This document shows positions 13,301 to 27,277 of a DNA stretch of 64,000 nt, piece after piece. This stretch comes from Amblyornis subalaris (Eukaryota > Chordata > Aves > Passeriformes > Ptilonorhynchidae): the NCBI GenBank assembly GCA_018881555.1, contig JACAXG010000067.1:2947635-3011634 (forward strand). The letters run 5' to 3'. The notes below the pieces were generated by a model. That model was not told where the DNA came from and did no database searches. It saw only the letters and a program-made list of their open reading frames with translations. Positions within the stretch are counted from its first letter, which is position 1. Every line of letters starts with the position of its first letter. Both the position numbers and the translations under genes were made by a program.

Positions 13301-16300
13301 ACTTTAAACTTTTTTGATCTTACCTGGTTATTGCTGTTCTTAGACTTCAGTACCCCAGGTGTGCTTTGTCTGCCCGCACTGTTTCAACCAGTGCTGTCTA
13401 TTCCTGACAACAGTGCTGAGCCCATCAAAAGTGCTTATTTATTGCCTTGGAAGTCAAATTCAGGTTTTTTTTTAGGTCCAGATAACTGCCTATCCTGTTT
13501 GAAATGCTTTTTCAGTACTACTACTCCATTTCTGCGCCACAGCTGAATGTTGAGTACATCTCTATCTGGTTAGAACACTTACTTGTATTAGGACTCGAGA
13601 AGCAGCTGGCAGAGCAGAAAATATGGTTGATATTTTTATCAGTTTTTCTGTAAATTCAGAAGCTCTTACTCCCAAATGAGAAATGTAGTACAAGTCTCAA
13701 AAAAGTATTGTGCCAAAGTTTTCTTTTTCCCTTTGTGATTGGTTCTGAGCCTATTGTCCTGGCTTGTCCTTGCTCACTTGGTTTTCATCAGCCTCTTTGG
13801 CTTTGTTCAGTTTGACCAATCCCACACCCGCTGTATGTAAACACTGAATGAGATTCAGTGAGGAGAGTAAGAAAAATGACAACTAGCCCATTAGGCAAGA
13901 GAGCAGAATCCTATGAAGGCACTGCATTAAAAAAAAAATAATTCAATGCAGCTTGATAGTCAGACAATATAAAAGGCTACAAGCTGCATGCTTCAGGCAA
14001 TAGGATAGTTAGAAATACAGTTCCACTGATTAACCTGTTTGGTCTCCTTTTAGAACATTCTTCAAGTAGTAATCTCATCTTTATTTCTCTTCAGAAGCAC
14101 CATAGATGTACTAGGAAAGAAAACATTCTTCTGTATTACATGGTCACATTAAAAGGAATAATTCTGTTTTGAAAACAGTGTGCTAATCTTCTCCAAGATT
14201 TCTTTCTCCCCCTGTTTCTATGGCTTTAAAGAGAAGGGTGCTCAATCTGCATGGTCTTTTTTTACGTGACAATACATCTTTCTCTCTTTCGGAGCATTGT
14301 TTCTGTTTGCTAAGTTTTGGCAGAAATACATGGCAATGAAAGTCAAAATGATGGTGGTTACAGACATTTTTACTTCATTATCTATAGTTTGAGTGGCTTT
14401 TGTTTAGCCATTGTTTACGTGCCCTCTAATACCAACATCTCCTAGAATGTTACCTCATACAGGATCAAGTTTAATAGGAAAAACAGTGTAAGTGGGCATC
14501 AAGTGTGTAAACTGTCACTGGTTTCCTATACATCCAGGACGAATTCTCCTTTCTGCTCTTGCAGTCTGAGATTGTTGTTTCCTAACGTCTATGGCATGAT
14601 GCAAACTCAGAAATATTTCTTCTGTGAACAGTGCAAATATTTTTAACAAATCTCTCTTCTTCCTCCAGGCTGAACCAGGCAAACTTTGTTTTACGAGATT
14701 TCTTCTGCTCAGCCACTGGTTTGCCATCTTTGTTTCAGATAGGATGCATCATTTTGGAATGTTAATTAGGATGTTAATGAGACTGGTTTGGTGACTGACT
14801 CCACTTCTCTGTGTGTGTGATTTTTAGGAACATTTCTGTAACTTTTAGATTCATACGTTCAATGCTACTAGTGATTTCTGTTTACAGAATGTAGTCTTCG
14901 TTAACTCTATACCAGAAGTCAGCCATCAGCAGAGGAGGGAAAAGACATTTTGTTACCAGCAAAATAGAAGTGAGGAGCAGTGTGCAAAATTTGAATAAGG
15001 AGCAGGATGTTTAATTTCACTCTTCTAGCACATAGAGATGTGCTATGTCAGGGCCCTATAGTTCTGGAAGTCATGTGGCCTGGAATTGCCTGTGGATCAT
15101 ACCAGCAGCATCAGGATGATTTGGCTGCTTTTCTCTTAGGCCCTTTATTTGATGTTGATTTACATTTTCCTTTTAAGAGCACAGGATTGGGACTTCTTTT
15201 GGATGAGTCATTATTATATTCATATAATAATCTTCCCATGGAACAGGTGTAAGCAGTTTGATGTCATTGCATGGATTCTCAGTTATTGCTGCTCAATACT
15301 TCCGTTCTTAGGTGTTGATCAGTCAGAAAGGCTCTAAAATGCTAACTGTGAGTTTAGCAATAAATAGTTTGGTGCTTAATTCTGATAGCTTGCCAATCCA
15401 TAATTTTTATTATGTCTTTATCTTTTCTAGAAAGATTTTAATAATGCTAGATAGCTTTGCAAGACACGTTTCCTTGTATGCCTGGAATTTTACTCTGTGA
15501 CATTAATATCGCGTACTAAGTAGTTAAATTAAGCATATCCACCAATCATTCTTGACAAGCCTTGTGATAAAGGATTTTTTGGTGATTAGTTTAAGTTAAA
15601 CATTTGACTTTTGAACTCATTCTTGTGGTATGTTTGAAAACAGTGGTGACCAAACAGTGTATTTTGCTGAATAACAAACTGCAAACGTTGCTGCTTTTTG
15701 TTATTATAATGAGGGATAATTGACATTCTGGTGTTGATGCAGTTGGTGTTTTATATAAAGCTTTAAAAGAATTCAAAATACTTTGTTATTTTGCTCCTAA
15801 TACAGACAAATATGTTGGGTTTTTTTCTAGAAACATTTCTAAGAGGATTTTAAGACTGCAAATTGTATTTTCTCTGGAATATAATTGAGTGTACGAAGTA
15901 GGCGCTTACAAATTCTCGTTTTGGGTGAGAAAAAGGTAGAGTTCAAACAAAATGTAAATGGGATTTATAATCAGGAATACTGTGAATTTTGTAGAGAGAG
16001 ATGTGCATTTCACTGATCTCTAAGTGATGCTTGTCTTTTTGGATTGCTTTGTTGGCAGCATGGTCAAGGATGAGTGAATCCTATGGCTGCAGTCAGCTGT
16101 GCTCTGGCCCACCTGCTGGGCACTGAACCATTGTTGTGTTTGGGCCTCTTTTGATCTCAGATACCAAAGATTCCTGCCTTTACTCTTCTTCTGTGTTAAA
16201 AATGCATTCTTGTGATCATACTAATTGTTGACATTGGACTGCTCCAGTTGGAGACGTAGACTTCTAGAAGTGCACAAAAATCATACAGATAAGGTGTTGG

Positions 16301-19300
16301 AGTTCAGTATCCTTTTTTGGATATCCTTTTTTTCTCTTAATGTGAGAATTAAAGTCTTAAAAAAAAATCATACTGGGTAATCCATAAAACTGTGTGTAGG
16401 TTTTAGATAGTTCCTAGGAATAACACTAGCTCTTTTCACCTCTACAGGAACGGTTTTCAGCTTGTAAAGGAAAGCACTTAAGCAAGTGAAATGTGATGAA
16501 AAGCTTGCATAGTGAAAAAGATGCAATTTTTCCAATTATACTGTTATTCTAATAAAAGATTTTATTACTCTAAATCTGTTTTACTTAAATATTTTGGGTG
16601 TTGTCTGGACATTGTAATAAAAGTGTGTTAAAAATATGATTAAAATTAGCGTTTCAGAGGGGAAAAGTTATAGAATCGTAAATCATTGAGATTTGGGATT
16701 TTTGCTTGGTTTTGATGAGTGTTTTGGGAGATGATGACGAAAGGATTTGATATTATGCAGAGTGGTAGGAAGATGGTATTTAACTGATACCAAAGTTGTG
16801 CATGATAAAGTGAGGAAGCATTTGATTCTCAGTGCTGCAGTAAGAAGAGTGATCCTGGAGAAATGATGGGTAAAATAGTTTGCTTTTATTTGCAGTTAGT
16901 TTTCCAGGTTCTTCTGAATGGCCAGCCAGGGGAAAGATAATGTCGAATCCCAAAATGTATACTGCAGTAGTTAATTGTCTAGATAAGTGTTTTTCAGAGT
17001 TAAAGGCAATTCTTATATCTTGTCTTGTATTTCTACCATGGAAGCTTTTAGAAAATATTTACGTTTAATAGAAATCTTTGTAGTTTTAGAACATCTTGAT
17101 ATAAAGTTGTGATAGTGCACTTTGAACTTTTTCTAAACATGGAAAATATACTTGTCGTAAAATTGATTTTTTAAAATTTTTTTAAATTGCTCAGAGTTGT
17201 TTCAGGGAAATGAGAAGAAGCCTAGATTTGTTTCCTCATAGATTACTAGCATGGTTAAGCTAAAAAAAGTCAAGATAACCGATGGTGCTTGTGTAGAATT
17301 TCTGTTTATTGCCCAATATGAAGCTGAACACAAGGTTTTGCTGAGGGTATGTATCTGCTTGAATATGTTGCTGTACTGGTTAAATATGTTATTATGTCAA
17401 GTGCTCATCATTTTCAAAAAGCTGATGTAGCACAATCATTCCTGGAGTTCTGCAAAATAAATAATTTGAATGGGCTCATATCTGGTCCAGGCAAAATCAA
17501 TTGAGCTAACTAAAACTGCTGAAACTAACCTGACTGACCTTTCATGAATGAACTGGGAAGCCCTTAGTTATGTGCTCGGCCAGCAGAACTCCAAGGCAGA
17601 AGCAAGTTGGTGCAGGGAGGGGGATGGAAATAGGGACATTTAGACTCAGTACAATTTCTTGTGACAAGGGCAGCTTGTGCGTGCTCATAAACTGATCTTC
17701 TGCACATAGGAGTACTGCTTCTTTCCAGGGAAAAGGCTTTTCTCCCCAGCTTTTGCTTGTTCTTAGCAATGCACAAATATTTATAGGAAGCAAACCAGTG
17801 AATCATTAGAAATGTTCTTTGGACAATGTCTCCTTAAACTGGAGGCTAATGGTGTGCTGGAATGTGGGGATATCTTTGTGGCTGTTTCTTTCACCAGTCT
17901 GATTCTTTTGGAAGCATCTTATTCTGCTTGTATTTTCCATACTAGAGGTTTACAGAAAGATGTCTATACTACAGCTTCAAACATTTACTGAAATGCTAGA
18001 AAACCTAAAGAATTCCTGTGGATTCCTTTTATTAAGATCAGATGTGGGAATGTCGCATTGAATATCTGCTGTACAAAACTCAGATGATTTTAATGGAAAA
18101 TAAGAATCTGAAATGGTATGTGCCTAGCAGCAAAAGAAAAAAGCAGAGGAAGGGGAATGGACAGAGAGAATTATATAATGGGTCAGAATTACACCTCGGT
18201 GGTTACAAGTCCATTTCTCTGCTGTGCTGACAGAGGAAGTAATGGCTGCATTTGTGTCTTTTTCAATGATGTGAAACTACTTTTTACAGCCAAGTGTTGT
18301 ATTTGAAAGAGCCTGCAATGTGAGCAACACGGTAATCCATCTGATTGAAATGAGGCAGTTTCAGTTGCAGGGCAGTTTGAAAAAAAAAAAAGAGTTTTTA
18401 AAGTGTGCAACAAAACTTTTGACATTTTTAATTTTTTCAATAATAATGTAACAACCGAAATGTGGTTTAATTGATATTTATTACTCTAAAAGTTAGCTTT
18501 GAACATAATTGGTAATAATACTAGCAATCAATAACTGAAGATGAAGTGCATAAGCAGGATATTTTCAATAAGAAAGCCTATTTCATCATGAGTCAGAACA
18601 AATGGATTTCATTAAGGCTAATGGTTATTGAAGCAAAATTTAATAACTTCAGTAAAAAGCAGTAAAAGGTTTAAATTATGTAGTTGTTATCATCTTGGCT
18701 TGTGCTCAGCCTGCATTTCATAAACATTGTGTAAATTGGTGCGTAGGTATGTGTGTGTCTACATGTTTGCAAGGGGAACACAATCTTTGTGTTTGGGAAA
18801 CCACAGGCGGCTTCCAACAGTGACTTGCAATCTGCCTTAGGGCAGGAAGGCGTTGGCAATGTGCCAATTGGCCAAATGTGCCGTGTTGGCTGCAGATGGT
18901 GACTATCAACCTGTGCTTGTGACTCTTCCACCTCAGCTGTTGTAAGTAATAAAAACCTGGTGCTTCTGTGGTTCTAACCACTCAAACTTGCGTGCTGGCC
19001 TCAGCTGGTGTGGCACCTCCGCCAGTGAAGGGAACTGGAGTTGGGAGCAAGCCCCAGTAGCCTTAAAACAGAGGTTATATGCTCTGAATTAGATTTACGT
19101 AAACTGTTTAACTAACTGTTCCGTGCTTGGGAAGAAGGCCTTTAACTTTGGAAGTGTGTATTATTTACCGGAATTGAATACCTTTTGTTGGTGCTGATTT
19201 AGCAGACTTTGGTGATCTTGGACCTTCCTGAGATGAAGGGAAGGGGTGGGAATGGACATTGCTGGCAAATCCTAGCTGAAAATGTTTAGTTTAAAATTTT

Positions 19301-21429
19301 GTACCTAGAACTTTCATATCAGTTGATGACATTTTGTGTCTGTCCAAAATTGCTAAAAGAATAGTTAATAGTGGGCGATCTTATATTAAGAGAGAACATT
19401 CTTCATCACAGATGTAATTGTATTCAGAGAAAAATATTTCTGTGGAATGCTGGTGGTACCTCTGGAAAGCTTATGAGAAGCATCTATCTGAAGGAGAGAA
19501 TTTGTGCAGAAAGGAGCACTTGTCTACTTAGTCACTACCAAGACTTTTTTTTTTTTTAACCCACGGTATTGATATTTGAGCTTCATTTTTCTCCTTAAAG
19601 AATGTTGTTCCTTGAAAATGCAAAGTTGTTTTGAGGTGTGTGAAGATTACTAATCTCTTCTGTCTTGAGTCAGATTTCTCCTATGCTTTCTGGAGGCTGC
19701 TTTTCCAAACTGATTTCAAACGATCTCTTTGCTTTGAGTTTATCTGGGATCTGCATTCTCTGACATGACAACTTGGAAACTGGAAGAACAATCTGAAGGC
19801 TTTTCTGTTTCCCTAACACAATATCATTCTTCATCTGCATGACATTAGTCATAATTTATATGATACCTTCTGTGAGCCTTCTAGTTCTTTCTGAACAAGA
19901 CTGGCTTTGTAGGAGCTGAAGATCACTCCATTTCTTGTTGCAGTAAGGGCTGATTACTTCTTATTGTGTCACTTCATAGTGGATTAATATGATAATGGGA
20001 TAAATTAGAATACAGATATAAGTTTATGTTACCAGAACTTTTAAGCTTTACAGTTTAAAAAAGGTAGAGGATGTTGATTTAAAGATCCTGTCCTAAAATG
20101 TGCCATGACAGTGTTTTTTAAACGTTTTGCTATAAACGGACCCAAAAGAACTAAATTAAATATTTGTAATTATTTTATTAGAAAAGACTCATTGAAAGTG
20201 TTTTTGAAGGTGTAATGATTCAGCCATAATAATCTTTTAAGTATGCCTTTCTTAGTGATAGGAGTAGGTCTGCATTGAAAAGTTGGTTAGAAGTAGACTG
20301 GTGAAATTGCATTAGTGTTGCTGTCGTGAATGCTGCTGTGGAGAGTTTAAATGGCTTTTATTCGGGTTCACTTGCGGAAACATATCCCTTTCTGGTTTGT
20401 CGGTTTTCTAGCACTTCTGTCACCATAGTGTTTGCTTTGGAGGAGCTGGAGTTAGTTTTTGATATACTAGTGCTATTTTCAGCTAGCAAATAGGACTGGT
20501 TTTATTTTTAAAGATACTGTATTCCGGCATGCTCATTACATGCTTTTGACTAGTTTTGTGTCCTTTGGGTACAATGATAGAGACTGTCAGTATCTGAGCC
20601 TCAGAACAGTAACTTTGTTTTTTGTGCATTAGAAATTTCAGCTGAAATAATTTGACCTTCATCTTTGTTCTCTGGTAATCCTGTTCTCTGTTTCTCAAGG
20701 TATTGTACATTGATCTAGAAGCTTATTCTGATGTCTGAGGCTGATTAGTTCCCTATGTTTCTGTAGCAAGGTTTCACACATCTCGTGTTCTACTGTAGAG
20801 TGCTGGCAAACAGCTTGTAATGTCATGGTCAGATTTATTTTTGTTTTGAGCTTTGTCTGCTTTAGGTTGTCTTCTAACTGTAAGATCGTGGGATTTTTTT
20901 TCTTTCTGTAGATTTGTGTACGTTATATTAATAGACTGGTCTAGACATAACTGACTTAGTCCAAAGCTGCTTGAATCCTCACATTTTTACCCTGGCCTTA
21001 ATGTGGCTTTGAGCTAGAATGGAGGCATACTGGTAATACTGATTACTTATTTTTTATGTATTTGCCTGCTTACTTTTCCTCTTGCCTGACAGCAGTCAGT
21101 GCTTTAGAAACGTAATCCTTTCAAAGAAAGTATTTCAGCAAATCTAGTATGAAACATTTGTGTTGAAGAGTCAAAATGTTATATGTGTGTTAATTGTTAG
21201 TAATTAGTGACTAAGTAATTTAAAAATTACCGATTTTTCAATGGTAAATTTTCAAAGACAAAATGAAAACTAAGGAGAGCAAAATTAAGATTGGTGATTG
21301 AAACTGACACTTCAACTTCAGCAGATATCACTGTGTCAAAAAGATCAGCTGTTGAGTGAAGAGTACAATTAACTCTTTCTTTTCCTTTTCTGTACTTCCT
21401 CGAGATGTCTTATGTGGCAAGCAGGGTTG

Positions 21430-21545
21430 TAGAATCATTCAAATGGAAGGAACCTCAGGTATAGTCCAACCTCCTGCTCACAGCAGGATTAGCACTGAGC
21501 TCTCACAGCGTTGTCTAAAGCTTTGTCAAATCGGATCTTGTTTTG
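21430..21545 (-). mobile_element. CR1 LINE 3'-end fragment
   Basis: The + strand reads 'agaatcattcaaatggaagg' followed by 'agtccaacctcctgctcaca'. This is the reverse complement of the standard bird CR1 3' end (an 'agaatcattgaggttggaa' type sequence). About 115 bp remain, severely 5'-truncated and antisense to PAWR. It lies only about 195 bp before the exon at 21740. Confidence 0.85.
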
Positions 21546-21739
21546 ATTAGTTCTTACTTTTGTGATGAAGAAAAAGCAGTTTAGTTGGAAAGAAAAGCAT
21601 TTAAACATTTAATTAAACTTTTCTGAAATATCAAATTAATATTTGAAAATATTCACTAATGCATGAATTTTGTGAAATATGGGGAGCATGTGAAGCAACA
21701 TACAAAGATTATTTGATAACTGAATATTTTTTGTTTTAG

Positions 21740-21868
21740 AGCCTTGATGAGTACGAAGATGATGAAGCAGGGCAGAAGGAACGAAAGAAAGAGGATGCTA
21801 TTACCCAACAGAATACGATACAAAATGAGAGTTCCAGTGCAGATATCTCTGGCTCATACTTCCTTCAG
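21740..21868 (+). CDS. PAWR: PAWR coding exon: end of SAC region
   Basis: This 129-nt exon encodes 43 residues, starting SLDEYEDDEAGQKERKKEDA and ending GSYFLQ. It matches the segment of vertebrate PAR-4 that runs out of the SAC (selective for apoptosis in cancer cells) core: an acidic stretch, then a basic KERKKED cluster, then the conserved ITQQNTIQNE block. The human counterpart begins CLDEYEDDEAG, so this bird has Ser for Cys at the first position. The acceptor is ttgttttag and the donor is CAG|gtgaga. Both junctions are phase 0. An alternative AG two bases downstream would break the frame. The last 10-12 residues are less conserved than the rest. The nuclear localisation signal and regulatory Thr known in mammalian PAR-4 would be on the upstream exon, outside this window. 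Confidence 0.95.
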
Positions 21869-22969
21869 GTGAGATCTCAACATTGTTCATTTTGTTATTT
21901 TACTCAGATTTAAAACTCAGACTGCCTTCTTTTTTGTACTTCTTAAGAGTAGATTATACCCTACATGGAGACAACCCTAAAGTTCAGGAGTTAACACATT
22001 ACACATTACTAAAAAGCGAATATGAGGTTCCATTCCTCAAACTCAGCACTACTGAGACAAAGATTCTGACAACAGAATCTTCTATGTCTGTAGAGGCCTT
22101 GAAGGTAATAAGTTTGATGTTCATCGTAGAACTTACTGTTTAGTGAAGAGAAACTGGGAGATTCAAGTGAAAAATACTGACAGGTTTAGAATTAATTGGA
22201 GGTAGATTTTTAAATCAGGACATGTTTTCCTAATTTATTTTGTCAATTAATGAACTTCTAATTACTGATTCTGGAATTGAAACCAACACACAAACTCCTA
22301 GGGAAAACACCCCTTGCCTCTGTGAAATCTGTTCTCCCTTTTTATTGCTCTCCAGTTCTCTGACCACACTCATTCCTGCAGTCACCTCCCCCTGACATCA
22401 AAACATTGCCAGTTATGCCCAGTACACCCCTCCTTTGTACTATACTACCTGTGGCAAATGTTCCGTCTCTTTCCTGAGTGCCCTAAGTCTCTTTAGCCAG
22501 TCTTGTTTCTTGTTCTCTTCTGTCACCTAGCAGCAAGTCCAAACCCAGTTGTGCAAACTGAGGCCATCCAGCTCTGCCTGCTGACTCCAGCAGAGGCAAC
22601 AGCACATGCACAGGGAGAAAAATATGCAACCAAATCAAGCACATGATGATCATGGGTAGTTTTCAAACCACCCATAACTAGAGGGGACATGGCTGGATTT
22701 GGTGGATCTGGATGCACTTTCCTTCTAAAATTTTGCTCAGTCTTTTGTATGCTCATGGATACTTCTAACATGGAGAAGAGCCTGGGTCAAAGAAGTCTAC
22801 AGTCTAGTTACCTGCAATGTCAGGATCAGGCTCCTTTTGTTAAAGTTGAATCTGTCATTTTCTGTCTGTTTCCATGTGATTTCAGCAAGGTGTCCCAGTG
22901 AAAGACATGGGGAACAACTGCTTCCTCTTTATGTGACTGAGTGCTGCAGAGAGAGGATGACTCCTCTCA

Positions 22970-24400
22970 GCTTGCTGTTCCCTAGGCTGAAGAATTCTAT
23001 TTTGCTTAGTTGTTCCTTGTACAGGAGTTACTCAGTAGTGTTCTATACATTCCAGTTTGATGCTATATTATTTGGTACCTGAAACCAGAACCAATGAAGC
23101 ATTCAGTACAGCATGCAGTCATACAGTGGGATTTTTGTTCTCTGTTTCTTTCCTAATAATTCCTGCTATCTGTCTACTTGTCTCCTGAGCACTGAATTTA
23201 CTATTTATGTTGTGTATGCCTAATCTAGCGTAACATTTCGCAGTTATCTGTGAGTGAGAATAACAAGCTCAAAGGCTGATGCCTGTGTAAATTTAGAAAC
23301 ATGTTTACCTTTTGTTTCAACCTTTTGTACACTACACTTACGTACATTAAATTTAATCTCCTGTTTCACCTCCCAGCCACTCCCAGTAAACAAGTGCTGC
23401 ATGTTTTTACAGTTGACCTGTATCTTTTCTGTTCTGAATACCATCTGTGGACATCTTTTCCCCAAATACATTGAAAGGACAGGTCCCAGAACAGGTTTCT
23501 GTGACTCTCTCCTGATTCCTCCATCCACTTTGAAAGCTGACCACCGGGGTCTGCCATTATTTCCTGTCTTTTCACCAGTGCTTTATTCTCAGAAGGACAT
23601 TAGCTTTTATTCTAAGATAAGATTAATTTCTTCAAGAGGCTTTGGGGAATGTCTCTGAAATGTACTATGCTCTCAATCAAATTTCTCTTCTGGGCATGTT
23701 TTTATAACTTAAAAAAGCTGTATTAGATTTATGAAGTGTAACTATTCTACAAATGCCCTGGTGACTCTTCTGCATGGTATCGTATTTACTCACTTATTCC
23801 CTAATTGTTTTAGGCTTACTAGCACCACGTTACCCGGTTTAAATATCAAGTTTACTGGTCTATAGTTNTCTGGTTTGTTTTAGAATCTTCTTAAAGATGG
23901 TATTTATGTTACCCAGTGATACTAGGGCAGTTTTAAATGAGAGGATATATATGATCTTGAGTAGTTTAGCTATTACATTTTTCAGCAACATCAATAGTTT
24001 CTTCAAAGCTCAGGAAGTAACTGCCTCATTTTGGCAGGTAACATTTTAAAATTTATTTTATTAATTTGTTTTCATGTTCTAACAGTGCCTCTGTTGGAAA
24101 TAGACCCTTCTCCTGAGGGAGTTCTCTGATACGGGCCTCTAACCATTCTTTTCTATGGTGAACACCAGCAAAAATATTTCTGCAGAGCAGCTGTCTCCCC
24201 TTCAGAATGCCTCATATGACCAAATCTGTTGTCTTCACAGATTCGTCAGGATTCATAATCCTGAAATGTTTTTATGGTTTTTTTTCCAAGTTGTTTGACT
24301 CTTTCTTACAGTGCTCACTCCGTTTTCAGTTCTTCAGCAAATATTCCAAAAGTTGTCATTTTTAGTTTCCTCAAGTGGTATTACATAATGCTTTGGCTAT
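22970..24400 (-). mobile_element. Ancient CR1-like LINE, reverse-transcriptase region, degenerate
   Basis: On the minus strand the order of recognisable blocks matches the old amniote CR1 lineage also abundant in turtles and crocodilians. On the + strand (antisense), in order, these are: a 'ggctgaagaattct' block (~22985), a 'cattaaatttaatctcctg' block (~23346), 'acattgaaaggacaggtccc' (~23469), 'ctttgaaagctgaccaccgg' (~23529), 'ggtttaaatatcaagtttac' (~23837) and 'tatggtgaacaccagcaaaa' (~24154). Each corresponds to a known antisense CR1 motif, such as the region encoding the 'NRPVSL'-type RT motifs. Divergence is very high and indels are common, so no reading frame survives. The 134- and 131-codon + frames that overlap it are by-products. 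Edges are approximate. Confidence 0.72.
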
Positions 24401-27154
24401 ATTCCCATGCCCTCTTTTTTTCATCCATATTTTCTCCTCTTCTTGACCAGAAATCTCAGTTTTTATTTACCAAACTGTCTGTATTAATTGTATCCTACAT
24501 GTTTCCAAGTTTGTCACCTCTGTATTCCAACAGGCACTACTTCTTTGTTGACAGAGCACAGCAGGAGTGTCCTGTTACTGACAATACAGAAGAGAGTCCC
24601 AGGCCTCAGATCTGGCAAAGGCCCAGGGTGGCACATGTACGGGACAGATGGAACCTTAGAAAGTTGTAGCTGCTAAGACTTAATCAGTTTATTACTGGCT
24701 GTCAACTCGCTTTTTATTAGAAGACTTAGAACTTGCCCTGTTTGAACAGAATTTGACAGCAGTGTTACTTCAGCTTTGATGACTTAGTTTCCGTTTGATT
24801 CTATGCTGTGCAAGTTAAGAGTAATACTGTTTTTAAAAGTAGAGCTCATGTTGTAGATGTAAGAATTCAGTTAATTTGAGTTGCCATTGACCAATATATA
24901 TTTTACTTCTATGTACTAAGCAGAATAAATACATTTTTGCAGTTACAGGTATTTTCACCCACTTGTCCATTCTTATCATTGCATGAAATTTGTAAATACA
25001 TAATTACTGTGACTATGGTAAACAAGACAGTATTGAGTTCATATTTGATGGGGAAATATGTTGCTGAATAAGGTTTTATTTCCAGTACTTAATCTGATTT
25101 TTCAGTTCTGTTTTAACATTGTCAGAGGTTGCTGTTCTCCTTTTCATAGGCAAAATGCACATTTTTTGAAAACTCTGTCTGAATTTGAAGTTCTTGATCC
25201 AAAGCACAGAGATACCAGGTTTGTTTAAGAATAGATCTAAACATATAGCAGACTTAAGTGTTCTTCTTGAAGCAGAGCTATTTGACTGAAAATTATTTTA
25301 TATTGGCAGTGTGGAAGATGGTAGGTCTGGCAATGTTATAAGCATTGGAAAACAATTACAATCAAAACTGTTGTTTAACTTTAGCAAAAGATAGTGTGGA
25401 AAGGCACACCTCACCAGGTGAATCAACATTAAATCTGCTCCCAGACATAAGTGTTACATCTGGCTGTGACTTTCTTACTTGATTTTCCTCCTGTTTTTAA
25501 TGCTGCACTTCAGTTGTTCTCATCTTGTGAGTTACAGTGCTGTGGGCTACTCTACTGATGTGTATGGGGGTGCAGACTGAGGGTGATAAGTCATTTATAA
25601 GTAAGCTTAGAACTCTTACAAATGAGCTAAAAATTTGTAATGCTAAGGACAAGTAGTTAAAGCTACTACCTAAAAGTTACTTAAGTTATTAATTTAACTA
25701 GAAATCTTCAGAGTCTGGTAATTATAGAAATCTAGCTCTTGTTTAGCAGAGATGGCAAAATTGAAAATAGCGCAAAACTATTTGATAGCAGTATCTTTCT
25801 TGCAGGTGGATAGAAATGACACGTTCAGAGTAGAGAACCTCTCTTAATTGAAAATGGTGTTAGCATTTATGCTCTATAAAGAAAGCTTGCATCAGAAAAA
25901 CCTACAAGATTTGTGTGGAAAAAAAAGTTAGCTAAATGGTGATTTATTTTTAAGTCTTTTAGAAGACTTGCTGAGTTCGAGAATGTGGAAAAAGTGTTCC
26001 TATTAGCTAATACTCAAAAAAACCCCACCAAAAAACACCGTATGGAAGGCCTTTGCATCAAAGCATTCAGGTTTGCTGATACCATGGTCATGTGTCTCTT
26101 GGAATTCAGTTGTTTGTGCATCTGGTCTCCTAAAATATTCCCCAAATATGTGCCCTTCATGTAGTCCTGTGGCAGTAGGGTTAACATAACATCTGTGTCA
26201 TTACAAAAGTGATATCTGAGCATGGTAGCATGTTGTGATGTCTGTATGTCACCTTATGGTGTTCTTGGAAAATTGGAGAGCAAATTGGCAAGGCTGAGAA
26301 GATTAATTCAAAGCTAATACAAAGCCTTGCAGTGGGAGACACTTGTATAGGTCCTACATCCATTAAAACCTTCAAATTACAACTGGCTGTTTTTCTGGCA
26401 GTTATGCTATAATAATACGGAAGTATCATTCTCAATACCTTGGAAAGAGTTTGAAATCCTTTGCTTTATGTTATCCTTGATTCCTTTCTGCTCACATTTT
26501 ATTTCAAATGTTGTAGTGTCTGGGAAAGCTAATTGTGCTGCACACTGTATGAGTACACTGCAAAAAATTCGTCAGCTGTGAATAATTGGCATTTAAGATA
26601 CGGGAGCTGAGTAAATATATGTTGTGAAAAGCATCGGGAAACAACAAGGCGTTTGAGATCTTCAAAATTATTTTTATCGTTGGCATGAGGGTAGGGTTTA
26701 TTGTGTTCTCGGTGTGTGTTTTTCTTCTCACTGAGGACAAANAGGGTCTTGCTAGATGGGCTGAATCCTTTCCTCTCCCTGGCAAACTTGAACCAAGCAT
26801 GTCAGGGTGATTTTTGCTACTTAACATAACTAGGAAATGGGAATCAATTAGAGTGCGAGATACTGAAGGCTGGAACCCCAGTATGAGACATGACTCACTC
26901 TTTTTCTTAAGCCATGGCGGCTGTTTTGCTGTACCTAATTGCATATTATATATTGCTGCAAAGCCCAGGGCCTCATTCAAGACCCTTGCAGTTCAGTTAG
27001 AAATTGCGATCGTTTTGTTCCAACCATTGTTTTGTGTGTGCAATTGTAATGCACATTTCTTNGTGTTGCTGTGTTGCTCTTAGAATGTACTTGAACAAGA
27101 AATTAAAGAAATTAAGATGTTGAATCTTAAAAAATTATTTTATACAAGATACAC

Positions 27155-27277
27155 CTTTTATATATGTATACATACATACCTTTTATATATATATACACAC
27201 ACCTTTACATACATACCTATATATATATACCCCCTATATATATACATACCATTTATATACATATACACTTTATACAA
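27155..27277. repeat. AT-rich TA/CATA microsatellite cluster
   Basis: Imperfect runs of TATATA and CATACATAC with short CCTT and CCCC interruptions. The alternating pyrimidine-purine pattern makes it self-complementary, so it could form hairpins or slip during replication. The Tyr/Ile-rich open frames on both strands are artefacts of the repeat. Confidence 0.9.

Larger units (their letters stand above)
1..21739 (+). other. PAWR: PAWR intron (3' part) upstream of the SAC-end exon
   Basis: No segment in these 21.7 kb has both a plausible coding reading and flanking splice sites. The longest open frames are about 60-112 codons, with no recognisable protein and no consistent codon pattern. The sequence is AT-rich and contains scattered poly-T and poly-A runs. 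Recognised contents are an old CR1 fragment near 3.1-3.4 kb, a TG microsatellite near 6.0 kb, an A/T low-complexity patch near 7.3 kb and a CR1 3'-end fragment near 21.4-21.5 kb. The intron ends with a short pyrimidine tract and AG directly before the exon at 21740. Everything else is unassigned non-coding DNA. Confidence 0.8.

Noticed and set aside
23254..24669. Plus-strand frames of 134 and 131 codons
   Set aside because: The first lies inside the antisense strand of the ancient CR1 element and the second overlaps its end and the DNA just beyond. Neither has a plausible protein signature.
26504..26980. Minus-strand open frame of 158 codons, the longest in the window
   Set aside because: It contains an N and shows no recognisable domain. 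Its composition is like the surrounding intron, and it has no splice or promoter context. A chance frame is the simplest explanation.
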